The notes: generated by a model from the letters alone, not told the origin. A stretch of DNA of 64,000 nt from Macrotis lagotis (GCF_037893015.1 NC_133658.1:138923539-138987538), one strand, 5' to 3'. Positions 29,826 to 41,109 are shown, counted from the stretch's first letter. Made by a program: numbers and translations.

Positions 29826-30184
29826 ATCCTTAGCAATATGGTTTCTAAACTTCATCACTCAATTAAAACTACTTTCTCCAAAATTACCAATGATCTCTTA
29901 ATTGCCATACCTGCCAGCCTTTTCCCAAACCTCATCCTTCTTAACCTCTCTACAGCATTTGACACTGTTGACCGTCATCTACACTTGAATGCTCTCTATT
30001 CTCTGTTTTGATTAAATTGATCTCTCTGGTTCTCCTTTTGCTTGCCCAATTGCCTCTTCTCAATCAGTCTTCTTTACCGGATTATCATCCATATCCCACT
30101 TTCTACTTGTGGGTCTTCCCCAAGGCTGAGGGTACCACATCCCAGATGATTTCATTGACTCCCATTCAATTTTTATCTCTACAA

Positions 30185-30263
30185 AGATAATTTATATGTA
30201 TATACAGATACAGATACATATATACATATGCATTGCCTTTGTATGTACATATATATGTATGTA

Positions 30264-30308
<45 letters not shown>
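30185..30308. repeat. (TA)n/(CATA)n simple repeat inside L2
   Basis: Ends in about 50 bases of pure TA. Translation gives an I/Y run that should not be read as protein. Confidence 0.95.
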
Positions 30309-30312
<4 letters not shown>

Positions 30313-31764
30313 CTTGAGCTTAATTATTTCACCAGAAGCAGCATAAGGGATATGTCAAAAAAAGGTCAAAAACAAAATTATTATCTTTCTCCAGCAAATA
30401 AAAACCCTCTTCTAAACTTCCATATTTCTGTTGACAATACCATCAACTTTTCAGTCTGCTGGGGTCATTCCAGACTCCTCCTTCTCCTTCATCCCTTCCT
30501 CTATATCTGATTCGTGACCAAAGCTTACTATTTTTACCTCCACATCTCTTGCATACATATTCCTCTCTCCGGTCACACATTCACAGCCTTAATTCAGACC
30601 CTCATCACCTTTTTACCAAGGCTACTGCAACAAAACCTTAATTGGTTTCCCTCCCTTTGGTTTTTCTCCCCCCTCTCCAATCCATCTTCCATATAACTAC
30701 CAAATGATATTTCCAAAGCAGATCTCATTCCACTAATTAATAGTGGCTCCCTAGTGCTTCTAGGATCAAAAACTAAGTACTCGTTTTGGTATGAAAGGTC
30801 CTTTAAAACCTGTCTCCAACCTACTTTTCTAGCCTTATTATATTATTACTATCCATCTCACACTCTATAGTCCTTCACATATCACTTTCCAGAAATTATT
30901 TCATGCTTGTCTTTGTATATCCTGATTTGTGAGACTTTATTCTACCTAGTCAATGTACTCCAAAGCTCTTCTTGGGTCTATCCATGTTATTTCTTATACC
31001 TAAAATATCTTTCCTCCTCCCTTCCACCTCATAAAATCTCTCACTTTCTTCAAAGCTACCTCAAATGATTCCTCTAACTAGAGGTTTTTTCCCTTTTCCA
31101 TCCTTAGTGCATCCTCTCTGCCTCACACCACCTCCCAAAGTAAGGTTTAGCTAATGGCATTGAAGGGTCAGTTTTGTGATCTTCCATTATTCCCTTCTTT
31201 TCTATAGTCCTCTTTTCTCCACCATTGCTAGAAGATACCTTTGCTTACTATAATTTGGGAGTATATCTCATTTTAGTCATCTAAGGGCAAGCAATTTCTT
31301 TCTTCTAGGCCTCAGCTTCATTATTTGTGTATGAGAGAAAGGAATCACCTTATTTTCATTTTCATATATTTTGTATGTATTTCTATATGATCAAGTCTTC
31401 TCCTCTGTTAAAAAGTAAGCTCCTAGAGGGGAGGGATTAGTTCATGTTTATCTTTGTATTTTCTGATTGGTGAGAATTTTTCTTACCTAGCTAGTCCCAG
31501 GATCTTTCTGTGATGTTGCCAATCACATTCCACCATCCCCTACTCTGAAAACACAAACACTCTTATTCTAGCAATAGTAATTAACACTGCCTGGAAGGAA
31601 AGTATCAGTAGAAAGCCCTGATTCCACTCACCATCCCTTTGACTTCCTAAAGCAAAATATCTCTCCTTGGCTATACTGCTTTATATGTGTTGCCTTCTAC
31701 TTGTATCCCCTCTTGGACTTAGGATAGTGCCTAACACTTAATATTGTTAAAAGAGTGGCTTTAT

Positions 31765-31916
31765 CAGGGCAGCTAGGTGGAGCAATGGATAGAGCACTGG
31801 CCCTGGAGTCAGGAGTACCTGAGTTCAAATCCAACCTCAGACATTTAATAATTACCTAGCTGTGTGGCCTTGGGCAAGCCATTTAACCCCATTTGCCTTG
31901 CAAAAAAAAAAAAAAA
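31765..31916 (+). repeat. WSINE1-like SINE inside L2
   Basis: 'gggcagctaggtggagcaatgg', 'ctggccctggagtcaggag', 'taataattacctagctg', 'ccatttgccttgc' and a 19-A tail. Flanks aaaagagtggctttat and aaaagaatgacctttt are an imperfect target-site duplication. Confidence 0.9.
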
Positions 31917-32010
31917 AAAAGAATGACCTTTTTCATTCATTCATTGCCTTGCAAAGTACGTGGCATACAGTAGGGGTTTAATAAATGTTGGTTGATGGAT
32001 GGATTGAGTG

Positions 32011-32275
32011 ATTGACTGAAGAGTATAGCAGGTTTCCATAAAAGTTCCTACCTCCCATAATAATCCACCATCTAATAATGGCAGAAGGGGAAACTAGAAT
32101 GGGGCACAGTTATATACTGTCTCTAATTATCTGAAGTCATTTCACTTCCTTGGTACCCACTATTTCTACCTTTGCTCTAGGAGCAGAAAGCTAATGAACT
32201 ATTATCAGCTATGATAACCTGATCTCATAAAAATGAAGCTATTTATATTTAATAAATGTTTGTTGAATTAACAAA
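32011..32275. other. no gene or repeat recognised
   Basis: Single-copy-like. 32240-32268 carries a short L2 tail phrase ('tttaataaatgtttgttgaatt'). Confidence 0.45.
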
Positions 32276-32450
32276 TGCCTTGGATGTCAGATGATCTGGT
32301 ATCAAATAGTGGCTCTCTTTCATATCCATGTGTCCTTATATGATTCACTTAACTAGTCAAGACTTGAGTTTATTCATCTGTAAAATAGAGCTTTATGGTT
32401 TCTTCAGGTTCTGACATTCTGTGATTCTATAACTATCTTATTCAACCTCC
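32276..32450 (+). repeat. MIR-like SINE
   Basis: 'tgatctggtatcaaatagtgg', 'attcacttaactagtcaag', 'tttattcatctgtaaaatag', 'ttctgacattctgtgattctat'. Confidence 0.7.
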
Positions 32451-32880
32451 TCATTGTATAGAAAAACAAATATCCAGTTAGCTATCAAGCAGCTGATGCT
32501 GTTTTCTTCAAAACATTTCTTCCATTTGTTCTTTCCCTCTACCATCACTAATTCATCTCTTCTTATCTAGAATATTACATAACTATACTGATTTCCTCCT
32601 CTCCTCTCTCCAATTCAGTCTGTAGTATATTGTGAAGTCAATTTTCCCAAAATATTTCTTTCACATGTATTTGGAACCAGGATCTGGGTTTAATCCCAGC
32701 TCTTCCACTTATTTACTATCTGAGTGATCTTTAGTACAATCACTTAACTGGCAGGAGTAGCAGAGGTAGGTAGTAATCTGAGGATCAGAGCAGGAAGACA
32801 TGACTAACCATCTACTACTATCATAGTATCCAGAATTGGAAGGAATTTCTAAGATCATCCAATTAAATTCCCTTAATTTT
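32451..32880. other. mixed L2 scraps and single-copy DNA
   Basis: 32520-32660 has L2-sense-like pyrimidine-rich phrases ('gatttcctcctctcctctctcc'). 32665-32760 has SINE head-like phrases ('ggatctgggtttaatcccagctcttcc'). No gene. Confidence 0.4.
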
Positions 32881-33145
32881 CAGAGGACAAGACTTTTGTT
32901 TGTTTTTCAGCAGTATCCAACTCTTCATGGGCCCAATTGTAGTTTTCTTAGCAAAGATACTGAAGTGATTTGCCATTTCCTTTTCCAGTTCATTTTGTTG
33001 ATGAGGAAACTGAAGAAGAATTAGGTGACTTGCCCAAGGTCACATAGTTAGTCATTGTCTGAAGCCAGATTTGAACTCGGGAAGTTGAGTCTTGCTGACA
33101 CTGAGTCTGACACTCTATTCACTGTGCTGCTAGATGCCCCCAAAC
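32880..33145 (-). repeat. MAR1-like SINE, antisense
   Basis: 'tttttcagcagtatccaactcttcatggg', 'cttagcaaagatactgaagtgatttgccatttcc', 'ggtcacatagttagtca', 'cactctattcactgtgctgctagatgcccc': antisense BovB-type tail, core and head, full length. Confidence 0.88.
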
Positions 33146-33214
33146 TTAGGTTGGTGAATTACAATTGTTCTTGTCCAAGACACATTTACACAGTATTAAC
33201 ATATGAGGGAACAC

Positions 33215-33430
33215 ACATGCTACATGTGAGAAGCAGCACAACAAAATGGAAAGATCATTTTTACTCAGATCTGAGTGGTAGTCCTGGTTCTATGGCTCAG
33301 TGTCTCTGTGACTTTGGACACATCCCTTACTATTCCTAAGCTTCTTTCTTCATAAGTCACATAAAGAGGCTGGACTGAATAACCTATAAGCTAAATGATA
33401 CTTTTCTGCCCTAAAATGTTATGATCCAGT
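33215..33430 (+). repeat. MIR-like SINE
   Basis: 'atctgagtggtagtcctggttctatggc', 'gtgactttggacacatccc', 'ctggactgaataacctat' in plus order. Confidence 0.65.
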
Positions 33431-33529
33431 GATTGACTCCTGGGTCCAGTAAGGCTGGAGAGATATGGCCAGAGATTCCTAAGAAAAGAGTAGTTCTTAA
33501 AAATCGTAAAATGCTGGAGTTAGAAGTGA

Positions 33530-33665
33530 CTTTGCTTAAGATTTTCTTAGTCTCATTTACCTCTTTCCTTAAAATGATCTAGAGAAGGAAATAGCAAACT
33601 ATTTAGTATCTTTGCCAAGAAAATTCCGAAAGAGATCATGACTGAAAAATGACTCAACAACTATG
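33530..33665 (+). repeat. MAR1-like SINE 3' half
   Basis: 'gaaggaaatagcaaactatttag', 'tctttgccaagaaaattccg', 'atgactgaaaaatgactcaacaac': core end and BovB-type tail only. Confidence 0.75.
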
Positions 33666-34090
33666 GTTATCTATTACTAACCTGTCTCCACATGAGGCCT
33701 TCTTTGCCTGTGTGTGTGTGGAATGAGAAAGGACTGGAAGAAGCTGAAACAAGAGGCAATTACCCTCCTGCCTGTGACAAATACACCTGTGTTTTTTAGT
33801 TACAGTCCAGGTGATGGAAGACTTCAATCAATTTCTCAGAGTTGCAACCTGACTGAGCAGGGAAGGGAGATGGGAGGCAGGAGACGATAAATGGTCTCTG
33901 GCTGAAAGGCATGGTTTGTTTAGTTGGCACTGCTGAGTGACAGGAAGGAGTAGCCTTGGCATCCTCAGTTTATGCCCTCATGTCCATTGCTTCTTTCCTT
34001 TACCATTGATAGAAGAAGCCTTGCTTCCTATAATTACATGAGTATATCGGACCTTAGTCTTCTCTGGACAGTTAACATCATTCCTTCAAA
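33666..34090. other. no gene or repeat recognised
   Basis: Single-copy-like, moderately GC-balanced around 33760-33960. Confidence 0.45.
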
Positions 34091-34094
34091 CTCA

Positions 34095-34265
34095 TAATTC
34101 ATAGGATCATACATTTCAGAGCTGAAAGGAATCTTGGAGACCATCTATACAATGGGGAAACCTAAGACCAAGAGAAGGAAGGTGACTTTAACTAGGGTCA
34201 CACATCTGCTTGGTGATAGAGTCAGGACCCAGGGGTTTCCAGTCTAAGACTTTTTTTTTCTGTCA
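34095..34265 (-). repeat. antisense MIR-like SINE
   Basis: 'aggatcatacatttcagagctgaaagg', 'tggagaccatctatacaatgggg', 'actagggtcacacatctgc'. Confidence 0.7.
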
Positions 34266-34625
34266 CACCTTACTGGATTAAGGTAGATGTAAGTGGTAAA
34301 CACCAGAAAGGCCCAGGGAAGGAGACTTTGCCAAGGAGCAAATTCCAAGGGAACTTTCACAAGGTATGCTGACCACAAAGGGCTGCCTGCTCCTGAAACT
34401 CCTGGGGTGGCTTGTCATAAATCTACCAAGTAATGAAGCTCAAGCCTCAAGGAGCCCAGCTCTGAACATCTCTGGGTCAGTAGTGGAAGCAGCAGTGATA
34501 ATATCACAGCCTAGATGTTTACTTAACCGTGAACAAGATGCCTCTTTAGCTCAAATGGAGTCTAAGAATATTGAGCTATAGGTAACTTGTTTGTTTGCTA
34601 AGCAACATCCCAATTTTTCCTGAAG
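34266..34625. other. no gene or repeat recognised
   Basis: The 71-codon open frame at 34366 has no domain and no supporting context. Confidence 0.45.
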
Positions 34626-34629
34626 ACAT

Positions 34630-34727
34630 ATGACATACACATACATGCATGTGGATGTGTACATATGTGCATGTGTATGTATGTATGTATGTGAGTATAT
34701 ATACATACATACACATCTGTATATAGG
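34630..34727. repeat. TATG/CATG-rich simple repeat
   Basis: 'acatacatgcatgtgg', '(gtat)n' around 34675-34695, then 'atatatacatacatac'. Short alternating tract. Confidence 0.85.
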
Positions 34728-34729
34728 AT

Positions 34730-34885
34730 TATAAGATTTAAACCTGGGAGGGGCAATGGGGGTTAGCTAACCTACTATTCTCATTTTGCAGGTGAGAAAA
34801 CTGAGGCTCAGAGAGAGAGATGAAGAAAATGACAAGCATGATTTTAACTTGGATCCTCTGATACCAAGTTTAATGATGATTGCAT
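34730..34885 (-). repeat. antisense MIR-like SINE
   Basis: 'attctcattttgcaggtgagaaaactgaggctcagagag' at 34778-34816 is a well preserved antisense core, head decayed. Confidence 0.75.
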
Positions 34886-34889
34886 TGTA

Positions 34890-35135
34890 CCATTCTACCT
34901 CCATAGAATGGGCAAGTAGTGGTGGCACTCCTGATCTGGAGTCAGGAAAACTCATCCTGCCCCAGATACTAGTTTGTGATCTTGGTAAGTCACTTAATTC
35001 TGTTTGCCTCAATTTCCTCAATTGTAAAATGAATTGGAGAAAGAAATAGTGAACTACTCCCAGTCTCTTTGCCAAGAAAACCCCAAATGGACTCACAAAG
35101 AGTTGGACATAACAGAAACAATTGAACATTAACAC
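34890..35135 (+). repeat. MAR1-like SINE
   Basis: 'tggtggcactcctgatctggagtcagg', 'tctgtttgcctcaatttcctcaattgtaaaatg', 'ctctttgccaagaaaacccc', 'ctcacaaagagttggacataac'. Full-length with BovB-type tail. Confidence 0.88.
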
Positions 35136-35219
35136 TTCCACAGAACTCTACTATATGGATCAAGTTTCCCATAACCTGATTTTTTTTATAAATCTATGGA
35201 TTATCATGTCCATCCCACA

Positions 35220-35340
35220 GAATTAAAGTATATGATGAATGATGGAAAGATCACTAGATTTAGAGTCAAAGAACCTGAGTTCAAATTCACACCTGGTCAC
35301 TTATTTCTAGGTCTCAGATGTGGAAACTCCCTCCACCAAC
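35220..35340 (+). repeat. SINE 5' part
   Basis: 'aagatcactagatttagagtcaaag', 'cctgagttcaaattcac' match SINE head; the rest is lost. Confidence 0.6.
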
Positions 35341-35439
35341 ATAGATGGCAACTCCTTCACCCTAGCAGTAGTTTCTGTAAAAGAAACACCCTTCCATGAG
35401 TTTCTGTAAAAAAAAAAAAAGTATCATGTGGTGACCAGC

Positions 35440-35690
35440 CCTCTACTGCAAAAATTCTTAATCTCAGGTTCATGGACCCTCAAAGGGTGAATGGATAGAC
35501 TACAGGAAGTTTATGAAACTAAATGGGAAAAAATCCATCTTTTTTTTCACTAACCTTTGGATTCACTTGGATCCTATGTATTATAATTTATGCATATAAG
35601 ACATTACTCTGAGAAGGGGGTCTATTAGGCTTCACTAGTTTTCTAAAGGGGTCTATTAAGGACCCTGACCCTAATCATACTCTGTATTTA
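35440..35690. mobile_element. possible hAT-type non-autonomous DNA transposon relic
   Basis: 'aattcttaatctcaggttcatggacc', then near the other end 'gagaagggggtctattaggcttcac' and 'tctaaaggggtctattaagga' resemble a known mammalian repeat beginning 'ttcttaacctggggtcc' and ending with repeated 'aaaggggtcc' phrases. Family assignment is from memory and tentative. Confidence 0.45.
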
Positions 35691-36204
35691 CCTTGAAAGA
35701 TAAGAACTATACTAAAAATCTTTCCAATTTGGTAGGATGAGTCAGAACTTCCTTTTTTCTGATTCAGCTTTCAAAAACCCAGCCAGGTTCTCCCCACCCC
35801 TCTATCACAATGATGCATTGAAGGAAGAGAGACCTCAGTGGAGGAATTTTTTCATAACTTGATTAAATACAAGCCTATGGACTTGAGCTAATTTGCAGGT
35901 CTGGCCTACAGCAAGCATGTAGATAGAACATATTTCTGGAAAGATTAAAATCCCCCATGAAACTCCCCAGAGTTACTTGCAGTGTCTGGAAACTGTAATA
36001 GGTCAATAAGGAGTATTTAGTATTCTTTACTAAAAGATAAGAATCTGCTAATTCTAGTGGGAGACTATCTTTGTTAAACACTACAAGGAAAACCAAATTA
36101 AGTCAGTAACAAAATTTTGCAGTTACTCCTAATTCAGGAAGAAGGAGGAGAAATCTGATCTCTTGGGTTTTTTCCTGCTGGAATATATACTAAGCTTTGA
36201 AATT
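35691..36204. other. no gene or repeat recognised
   Basis: Single-copy-like. The 73-codon minus frame at 35875 has no domain. Confidence 0.45.
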
Positions 36205-36690
36205 CCTCTTCAATTCAGCAAAAGTTTACTTCACACCTACTATATTCAAGGGCCAGTAGGACTACAGAGATAAAAATCAAGCAGTCACTGCCCTCAAGGA
36301 GCCTCTATTTATTGGGGGGTGCGGAGATTACAGCATATATACAAATAACTGAGGAGGTAGAGGGCATTGATTATTTGGTGGAGGGAGGAGAAGAGAAGAT
36401 CAAAGAAGGCTTCATGGAGGAGACGCAACCTGATATGAGTTTAAGGGAACATTTGGATTCAGGGAAGGGATACTGAAGTAGAAATGCATTCCAGTAAAGA
36501 GACATGGTTTGTATAAACGTGTGAAAATGGCAAAAGGAATATCTAATTTAAGGAAGAACTTGTAGACCAGTTTGACTAGAACAAAGTCTGCAGGGTGAGT
36601 CATGTGAAGTAAGGCTGTCAAGGTAGGTTGAAGCCAGATTGGGGAAGGCCTTCTATGCTTTGATAAGCTATGCCAAAACCCTGTGACTTT
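36205..36690 (-). mobile_element. L2-type LINE 3' fragment, antisense
   Basis: 'ctacagagataaaaatcaagcag', 'tgccctcaaggagcctct', 'gaaggcttcatggaggagacgc', 'tgcattccagtaaagag', 'ggggaaggccttctatgct' follow the L2 antisense 3' UTR and C-terminus in order. Confidence 0.75.
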
Positions 36691-36767
36691 TGGCTTACCT
36701 ATGTGGAGGAAAAATTAGCTTGAGGAAATCCTGGGAGTTCTAATCCCATGAGAAACTGTTTCTTCTG

Positions 36768-36769
36768 AA

Positions 36770-36811
<42 letters not shown>
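36768..36811. repeat. (CT)n microsatellite
   Basis: About 20 uninterrupted CT units, ending at 36811 before 'ccatcggg'. Confidence 0.97.
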
Positions 36812-36816
<5 letters not shown>

Positions 36817-37640
36817 GGAAATCTAGTACATTTCATTTCTATCAGAAACCAGGGGAAAGCTAGAGGGAAATCCCTTCCTTTTTTTCCTCCTTCCCTTTAA
36901 ACCTTGAGAAGGTGATTTTTTCTCCTTGGCCTGAAGGGGAATTTTCTCCAGGCTCTGAAGAAGAGACGGCAGCGAGAATTTTTTTCCATCTAATTTCATT
37001 TTTCATCATTTTTACCCTTTTCGGATGGTTCACATCTGAGGGTCTCGGTGGATTAACTGGCCAATCAGATTTCATTATGAGCCCAAGTAGTTCTTATCAT
37101 TAAACCTGTAATTTATTTCTTCTGTATTTCATAAAATGTGAAATATTACCATTCTCCAGGAGCTCGAAGACAGCAGAGATGCTCCATTAAGCCCAACATT
37201 GCTCCTCCATGAGAGGCAGTAATTATATGCAACTTCTCTTTTTTTTTAAACAGCTAAGTTTCTACTTGCAGATGCTAACAAAAGAAATAAGCTTTTAATC
37301 CAAACATAATTAATATGAATTACCTCCCCAGTACATCCTGGCTTTGCACCATTAAACTTAATTTTTGTTTTGCATGATAATTGTGTTATCATTACCGTTT
37401 ATAGGAGAACTCAGAGACCTTCACTTTGTTTTCAGTCAAGACCAAAGGGACTAAAAATGACTCCTCTTTTGCCAGCTTCAGTCTGTCTGGGCCAGCCTTC
37501 CTGGCCTATCCTCTCTTGAGCCATGAGGGCTTTAGAGGGGACTGGGACCTTGGGAAGCAATCAAGGTCTCCTTCTCATTGAAATATAGTGAAGTCAGAAG
37601 CTGAAGAAATTTCACTCACATTGGAATGGTGTTTGCCATT
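36812..37640. other. repeat-free block, candidate conserved non-coding DNA
   Basis: No repeat seen. 36960-37440 has 'gatggttcacatctgag', 'gattaactggccaatcag' (a CCAAT box at 37061-37065), 'ttcttatcattaaacctgtaatttatt', 'gaggcagtaattatatgc', 'ccaaacataattaatatgaatt' and 'ttgcatgataattgtg': many intact homeodomain-, GATA- and POU-like motifs. Two open frames on opposite strands at 36860-37103 overlap almost completely and neither has a domain. It may be an enhancer of a distant gene; conservation would have to be measured. Confidence 0.45.
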
Positions 37641-38003
37641 AGGGAGATAGCAGAGCCTGGGCAGCTATCTAATCATCATCATTATTATCATGGTAATTAT
37701 TACCATTATTGTTAATATTATTGTTCTTTATAATAAGTGCTGAAGCCATTCATCCATACAGCGGGCCACCATTTTTTCACTGTTTGTTAAACTACCCAAA
37801 GAGTCAGGGTGAACATCTCTGGATCATGAACCAAGACTCCTCTACATTTTACATGTATAGGCCAAGAGTTCTGGGTCTCATTTTGTGCTCCAAAGAGGAG
37901 ACTGACCTTGGTCCTTCTCTTCTGCATCATCTTATGGAAGAAGAGGCTATAGCAAAAAATCTCTGTTTTTGCCTCTACCTTCCAGGGATGTTGTAAAGAG
38001 TAG
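37641..38003. other. SINE-like tail and single-copy DNA
   Basis: 37670-37735 is ATT/ATC-rich ('atcatcatcattattatcatgg'), like a SINE tail microsatellite. The 95-codon frame at 37709 has no domain. Confidence 0.4.
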
Positions 38004-38013
38004 AGTGTGTGTG

Positions 38014-38055
<42 letters not shown>
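38004..38055. repeat. (GT)n microsatellite
   Basis: About 25 GT units with one GC interruption. Confidence 0.97.
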
Positions 38056-38057
<2 letters not shown>

Positions 38058-38074
38058 TAAAAGACGTAGAATGA

Positions 38075-38215
38075 GTGGTGAAAGCATATACAGTAGATAG
38101 AGAAATAGCCTTGGAATCAGGTATACTTAGGTTCAAGTACTTCTTTTGACATGTATTAGTACTAAGACACTGGGCATGTCTCTTAATTTGTCCATTCCCC
38201 AAGCAATTTCTTAAA
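38075..38215 (+). repeat. MIR-like SINE 5' part
   Basis: 'gtagatagagaaatagccttggaatcagg', 'aggttcaagtacttc', 'cactgggcatgtctcttaa'. Confidence 0.6.
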
Positions 38216-38939
38216 ACTATACATTATATGGTAGGTGGTGATCAGCATAGGTAGAATAAGTCCCCCCCCGCAATGGAATTGATTTTTTGCTACAGAGCAC
38301 TTCATCTTCTGTCTCCAGTGCCTTTTCATTTACCATCCTGAATTTTTGGAATGTTAGCCTTCCTTACCTCCACCTACTGACTTCTATGGAAACTCATGTC
38401 AAAAACTGTCTTATACAGGTCTTTGTCAGGTTCCCTTCCCCCTTATATAAACACACCTGCTAGTGCATATAAAGTGTATATATCTTATATGTACAATACA
38501 TTGCATATTTCTTCTTCCATCAGAATGTGAGCTCCTGGAGGCCATATTTTTGCCTTTCTATTCCAGAGCTTAGCACATATTAGGAGCTTGATTGCTGATT
38601 AATTGACTATTAGGATTAATCAAAATACTTTCAAGGAAGTCAAAAAATAGTATATTTATTCAACAAATTTAAACTAAATGGGCAAAAATCACATCATTTC
38701 AGTGGGAAGAGACCTCATCATTCATCCAGCCTGGTCATTCCTAAAAAAAACCCTTCCTTTTTCAGTGAAGAACTAAGCTCAATGAGGAGAAGTCCACTAC
38801 CAATCAATAAATATTCAGCTAAGTTCTGGGTGATACAAAAAGTGGCAAAATAACCCCCCAAATCCCGGTTCATGGCATCAAGAATTTACCTCCTAAGAGA
38901 ACCCATGCGAAATTTTTCCTTTCATTAAGTTTCATAGTC
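38216..38939. other. L2 scraps in both directions
   Basis: 38510-38620 is a sense L2 tail ('gagctcctggaggccatatt', 'agcttagcacatattaggagcttgattg'). 38700-38740 has SINE-start phrases ('gggaagagacctcatcattcatcc'). 38795-38900 is an antisense L2 3' end ('atcaataaatattcagctaagttctggg'). No gene. Confidence 0.5.
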
Positions 38940-39715
38940 ATCTAAGCTCCCAATATAGGTTTCGTTCTAAGCTTTTCACTTTGTTTCACCCCTTCCCCTG
39001 TATCCAATTAATTGTTAAATTCTGTCATTTCTACCTTCATAACATCTCATCTTCCCATTCTCTCCTCTCATACTATCACTACCCTGTTCCCTTATAATCT
39101 CAGTCATTTTGCCTATATTGCAATATCCTGATGGTTGGTTTCCCTGCTTCAAATCTCTCCTCACTCTAGTCCATTCCCCACTTAGCTATGAAACTGATCT
39201 TCCCTAAGAGCAAGATTTACCATGTCATCTTCTTATTCAATCGATAGTTTCCTATTGTCTCCAGAATCAAATATGAAAATTCTATTTGGCTTTTAAAACC
39301 TTTATACCTGGTCCCTTCTTTCCTTTCCAGTGGTCTTATACCTTACAACTATTCCCTTTGCCCAGCTCCTTTACACCATCACCTACTCTGTGGGCCAATC
39401 CATCTGCTTCCTGGCTCTGGGTACTTCACTAACTGTCACCCCCGTCTGAAGCTTACCCTTTCTTCAACTCTGCCTTCTGGCTTCCCTGTGTTCTTTCAAT
39501 TCTCAACTAAAATTCCCCACCTTCTCTTTCTACATGAAGTCTTCCTTCATCTTAGTGCCTTCCTTCTGAGATCATCTCCAATTTATCCTGTGCATATCTT
39601 TTTTGTATTTTGTAATTGTATGTTTCTTACTCCATTAGTTTGTGAGTTTCCTGAGATCAGAAACTGTCCCTGACCTATTTTTATATTTTCAGAGTGTGGC
39701 ACATTGTCTGACAGA
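38940..39715 (+). mobile_element. L2-type LINE 3' half, sense
   Basis: Pyrimidine-rich sense L2 C-terminus and 3' UTR: 'gttggtttccctgcttcaaatc', 'gatagtttcctattgtctccagaatcaaa', 'aaacctttatacctggtcccttc', 'catgaagtcttccttcatctta', 'gtttgtgagtttcctgagatcagaaactgtccc', ending 'gagtgtggcacattgtctgacag'. Matches the copy at 30.5-31.9 kb in order. Confidence 0.75.
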
Positions 39716-40454
39716 TGAAATCAAGCCTCAATTTGCTTCCTTTCTTCCTTCCCTCATTGGGAAAAAAAGTCCTTCATGATAAGAGGTATGTCAAGGATGA
39801 GATATAGCCTGTCTCCTTAAGGAGCTCATAATCATCTTGAAGAGACCAGTTATCTACACAAGACAGATTAATTCAACAATACTTCAAGTTCCCATGATTT
39901 CATTGGCTTGGGTTCTTATTCTATTGATGCACAGCACAATTTCTCAATCATTTAGAAACTGATCTATGAAAATTTATTCTCCTGAGCCTCTTCAAATGAA
40001 TCTAGGCTTACAGAAAGAAAAAGACCACACAAACCAACCAAATGATCGGAGGTTTGAGTATCTAGGCTGGCACTCTAGGCCCATACTTGAAGACTCTTCT
40101 CCTTGGTCAAATCTACCAGAGGTTCTAGTTTTTGAGGACCCCAGGTCATTTTCACAGTTCCTTTGGTCATCAGAGGAAGACTACAATCTAACAAGTCTCC
40201 AAAAACAACACAAGATGACAATCTAGGACAATCCAGGATGATGTGCTAATAAAAGAAGGACCATTTCAATGTGAACCTTCATGGAGGAAGCATGACTTGA
40301 ACTTGACTTTTAAAGATGTAAAACATTTGAAATGGAGGAAAAACCAGAGCAATGGAGAGGAGATGAAGTTAAAGCCACAAAAAGAATATATTGAAGGAAA
40401 GTGAGAATGACAAGAAAGCACAAAACATATCTAGAGAAGAGCGAGAGAGCAACT
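39716..40454 (-). repeat. antisense L2 scraps
   Basis: 39770-39900 ('agcctgtctccttaaggagctcataatc') and 40260-40380 ('ttcatggaggaagcatgacttgaacttgac') follow the antisense L2 3' UTR. Between them is unassigned DNA. The 86-codon frame at 39966 has no domain. Confidence 0.5.
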
Positions 40455-40560
40455 CAAATCAATTCAATTCAACAAACATTTATTAAACAAGTTACTATGT
40501 ATAAGTATTGTTCTAGGTATTAGGGGATATAACGATAAAACCAAAATAAATCTAGGCCTT
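40455..40560 (-). repeat. L2 3' end, antisense
   Basis: 'tcaattcaacaaacatttattaaacaag', 'tattgttctaggtattaggggatata'. Confidence 0.7.
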
Positions 40561-41105
40561 GATTAATGCAAATAACAATCCCTCCCACCTCTCTACCTGG
40601 AAATAGTTGCATTATTAAAATTCCAACTGCATAGGTCACTGAGTTGACTTTAGTAACCATATTTTACGTAATCAAAGTTTCAAATAGTACTTATTTGAAT
40701 TCATGTGACTATTTCAGAGGATTCATTATGCACAGTAATTACAACCTAGATTAACAGTTATCCCTTTCACATTGCAACTTTCTCCATCATGATTTCAATA
40801 AAAAAAATTTCATAAAAAATTAAGTGGGAATTTTTTGGGAGTTTTACCAAAGCCACAGATGACATACAAGTCAGTAGACATGCATAAAATATATCTATAG
40901 TATTTTATAATGTAAAGAAAAAAGAGAAGACAATCTGCAAAGTCAGAAGACTACTCTGGAACAAAGAAAGGACCAAAAATTTTAGATGGATTTGCTAGAT
41001 CATGGGGGCCACTCTGCCCCTAATCCCCACAATGTGGAAGGGATAACTGTAGTATCAACTTTTTAAGGATTTTATATTTTTATTAGTGGCAAACTGTACA
41101 CATAA
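40561..41105. other. repeat-free AT-rich block, candidate regulatory DNA
   Basis: 40561-40840 interrupts the L2 series with complex AT-rich sequence: a perfect octamer ATGCAAAT (40566-40573) directly followed by AACAAT (40574-40579, Sox-like), then 'gcattattaaaattcc', 'tattttacgtaatcaaag', 'cagtaattacaac'. No repeat recognised. 40841-41105 is unassigned. Confidence 0.4.
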
Positions 41106-41109
41106 TGCT

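Larger units (their letters stand above)
29835..32010 (+). mobile_element. L2-type LINE, sense, about 2 kb with inserts
   Basis: The plus strand encodes a decayed L2-clade reverse transcriptase: at 29932-30000 the frame reads 'LILLNLSTAFDTVDRHLHLNALYSL', including the AFDTVD block. Further down come 'ISVDNT', then C-terminal and 3' UTR phrasing ('ctacctcaaatgattcctctaac', 'gtaagctcctagaggggagggattag') and the terminal 'ggcatacagtaggggtttaataaatg' at 31960-31988. Inserted are a TA/CA tract (30185-30308) and a WSINE1-like SINE (31765-31916). The catalytic YADD region is lost. Several open frames here are broken pieces. Confidence 0.75.

Noticed and set aside
30196..30510. Frame starting with I/Y/C repeats that could look like a membrane protein
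   Set aside because: The start is a TA/CATA microsatellite and the rest is an L2 LINE relic.
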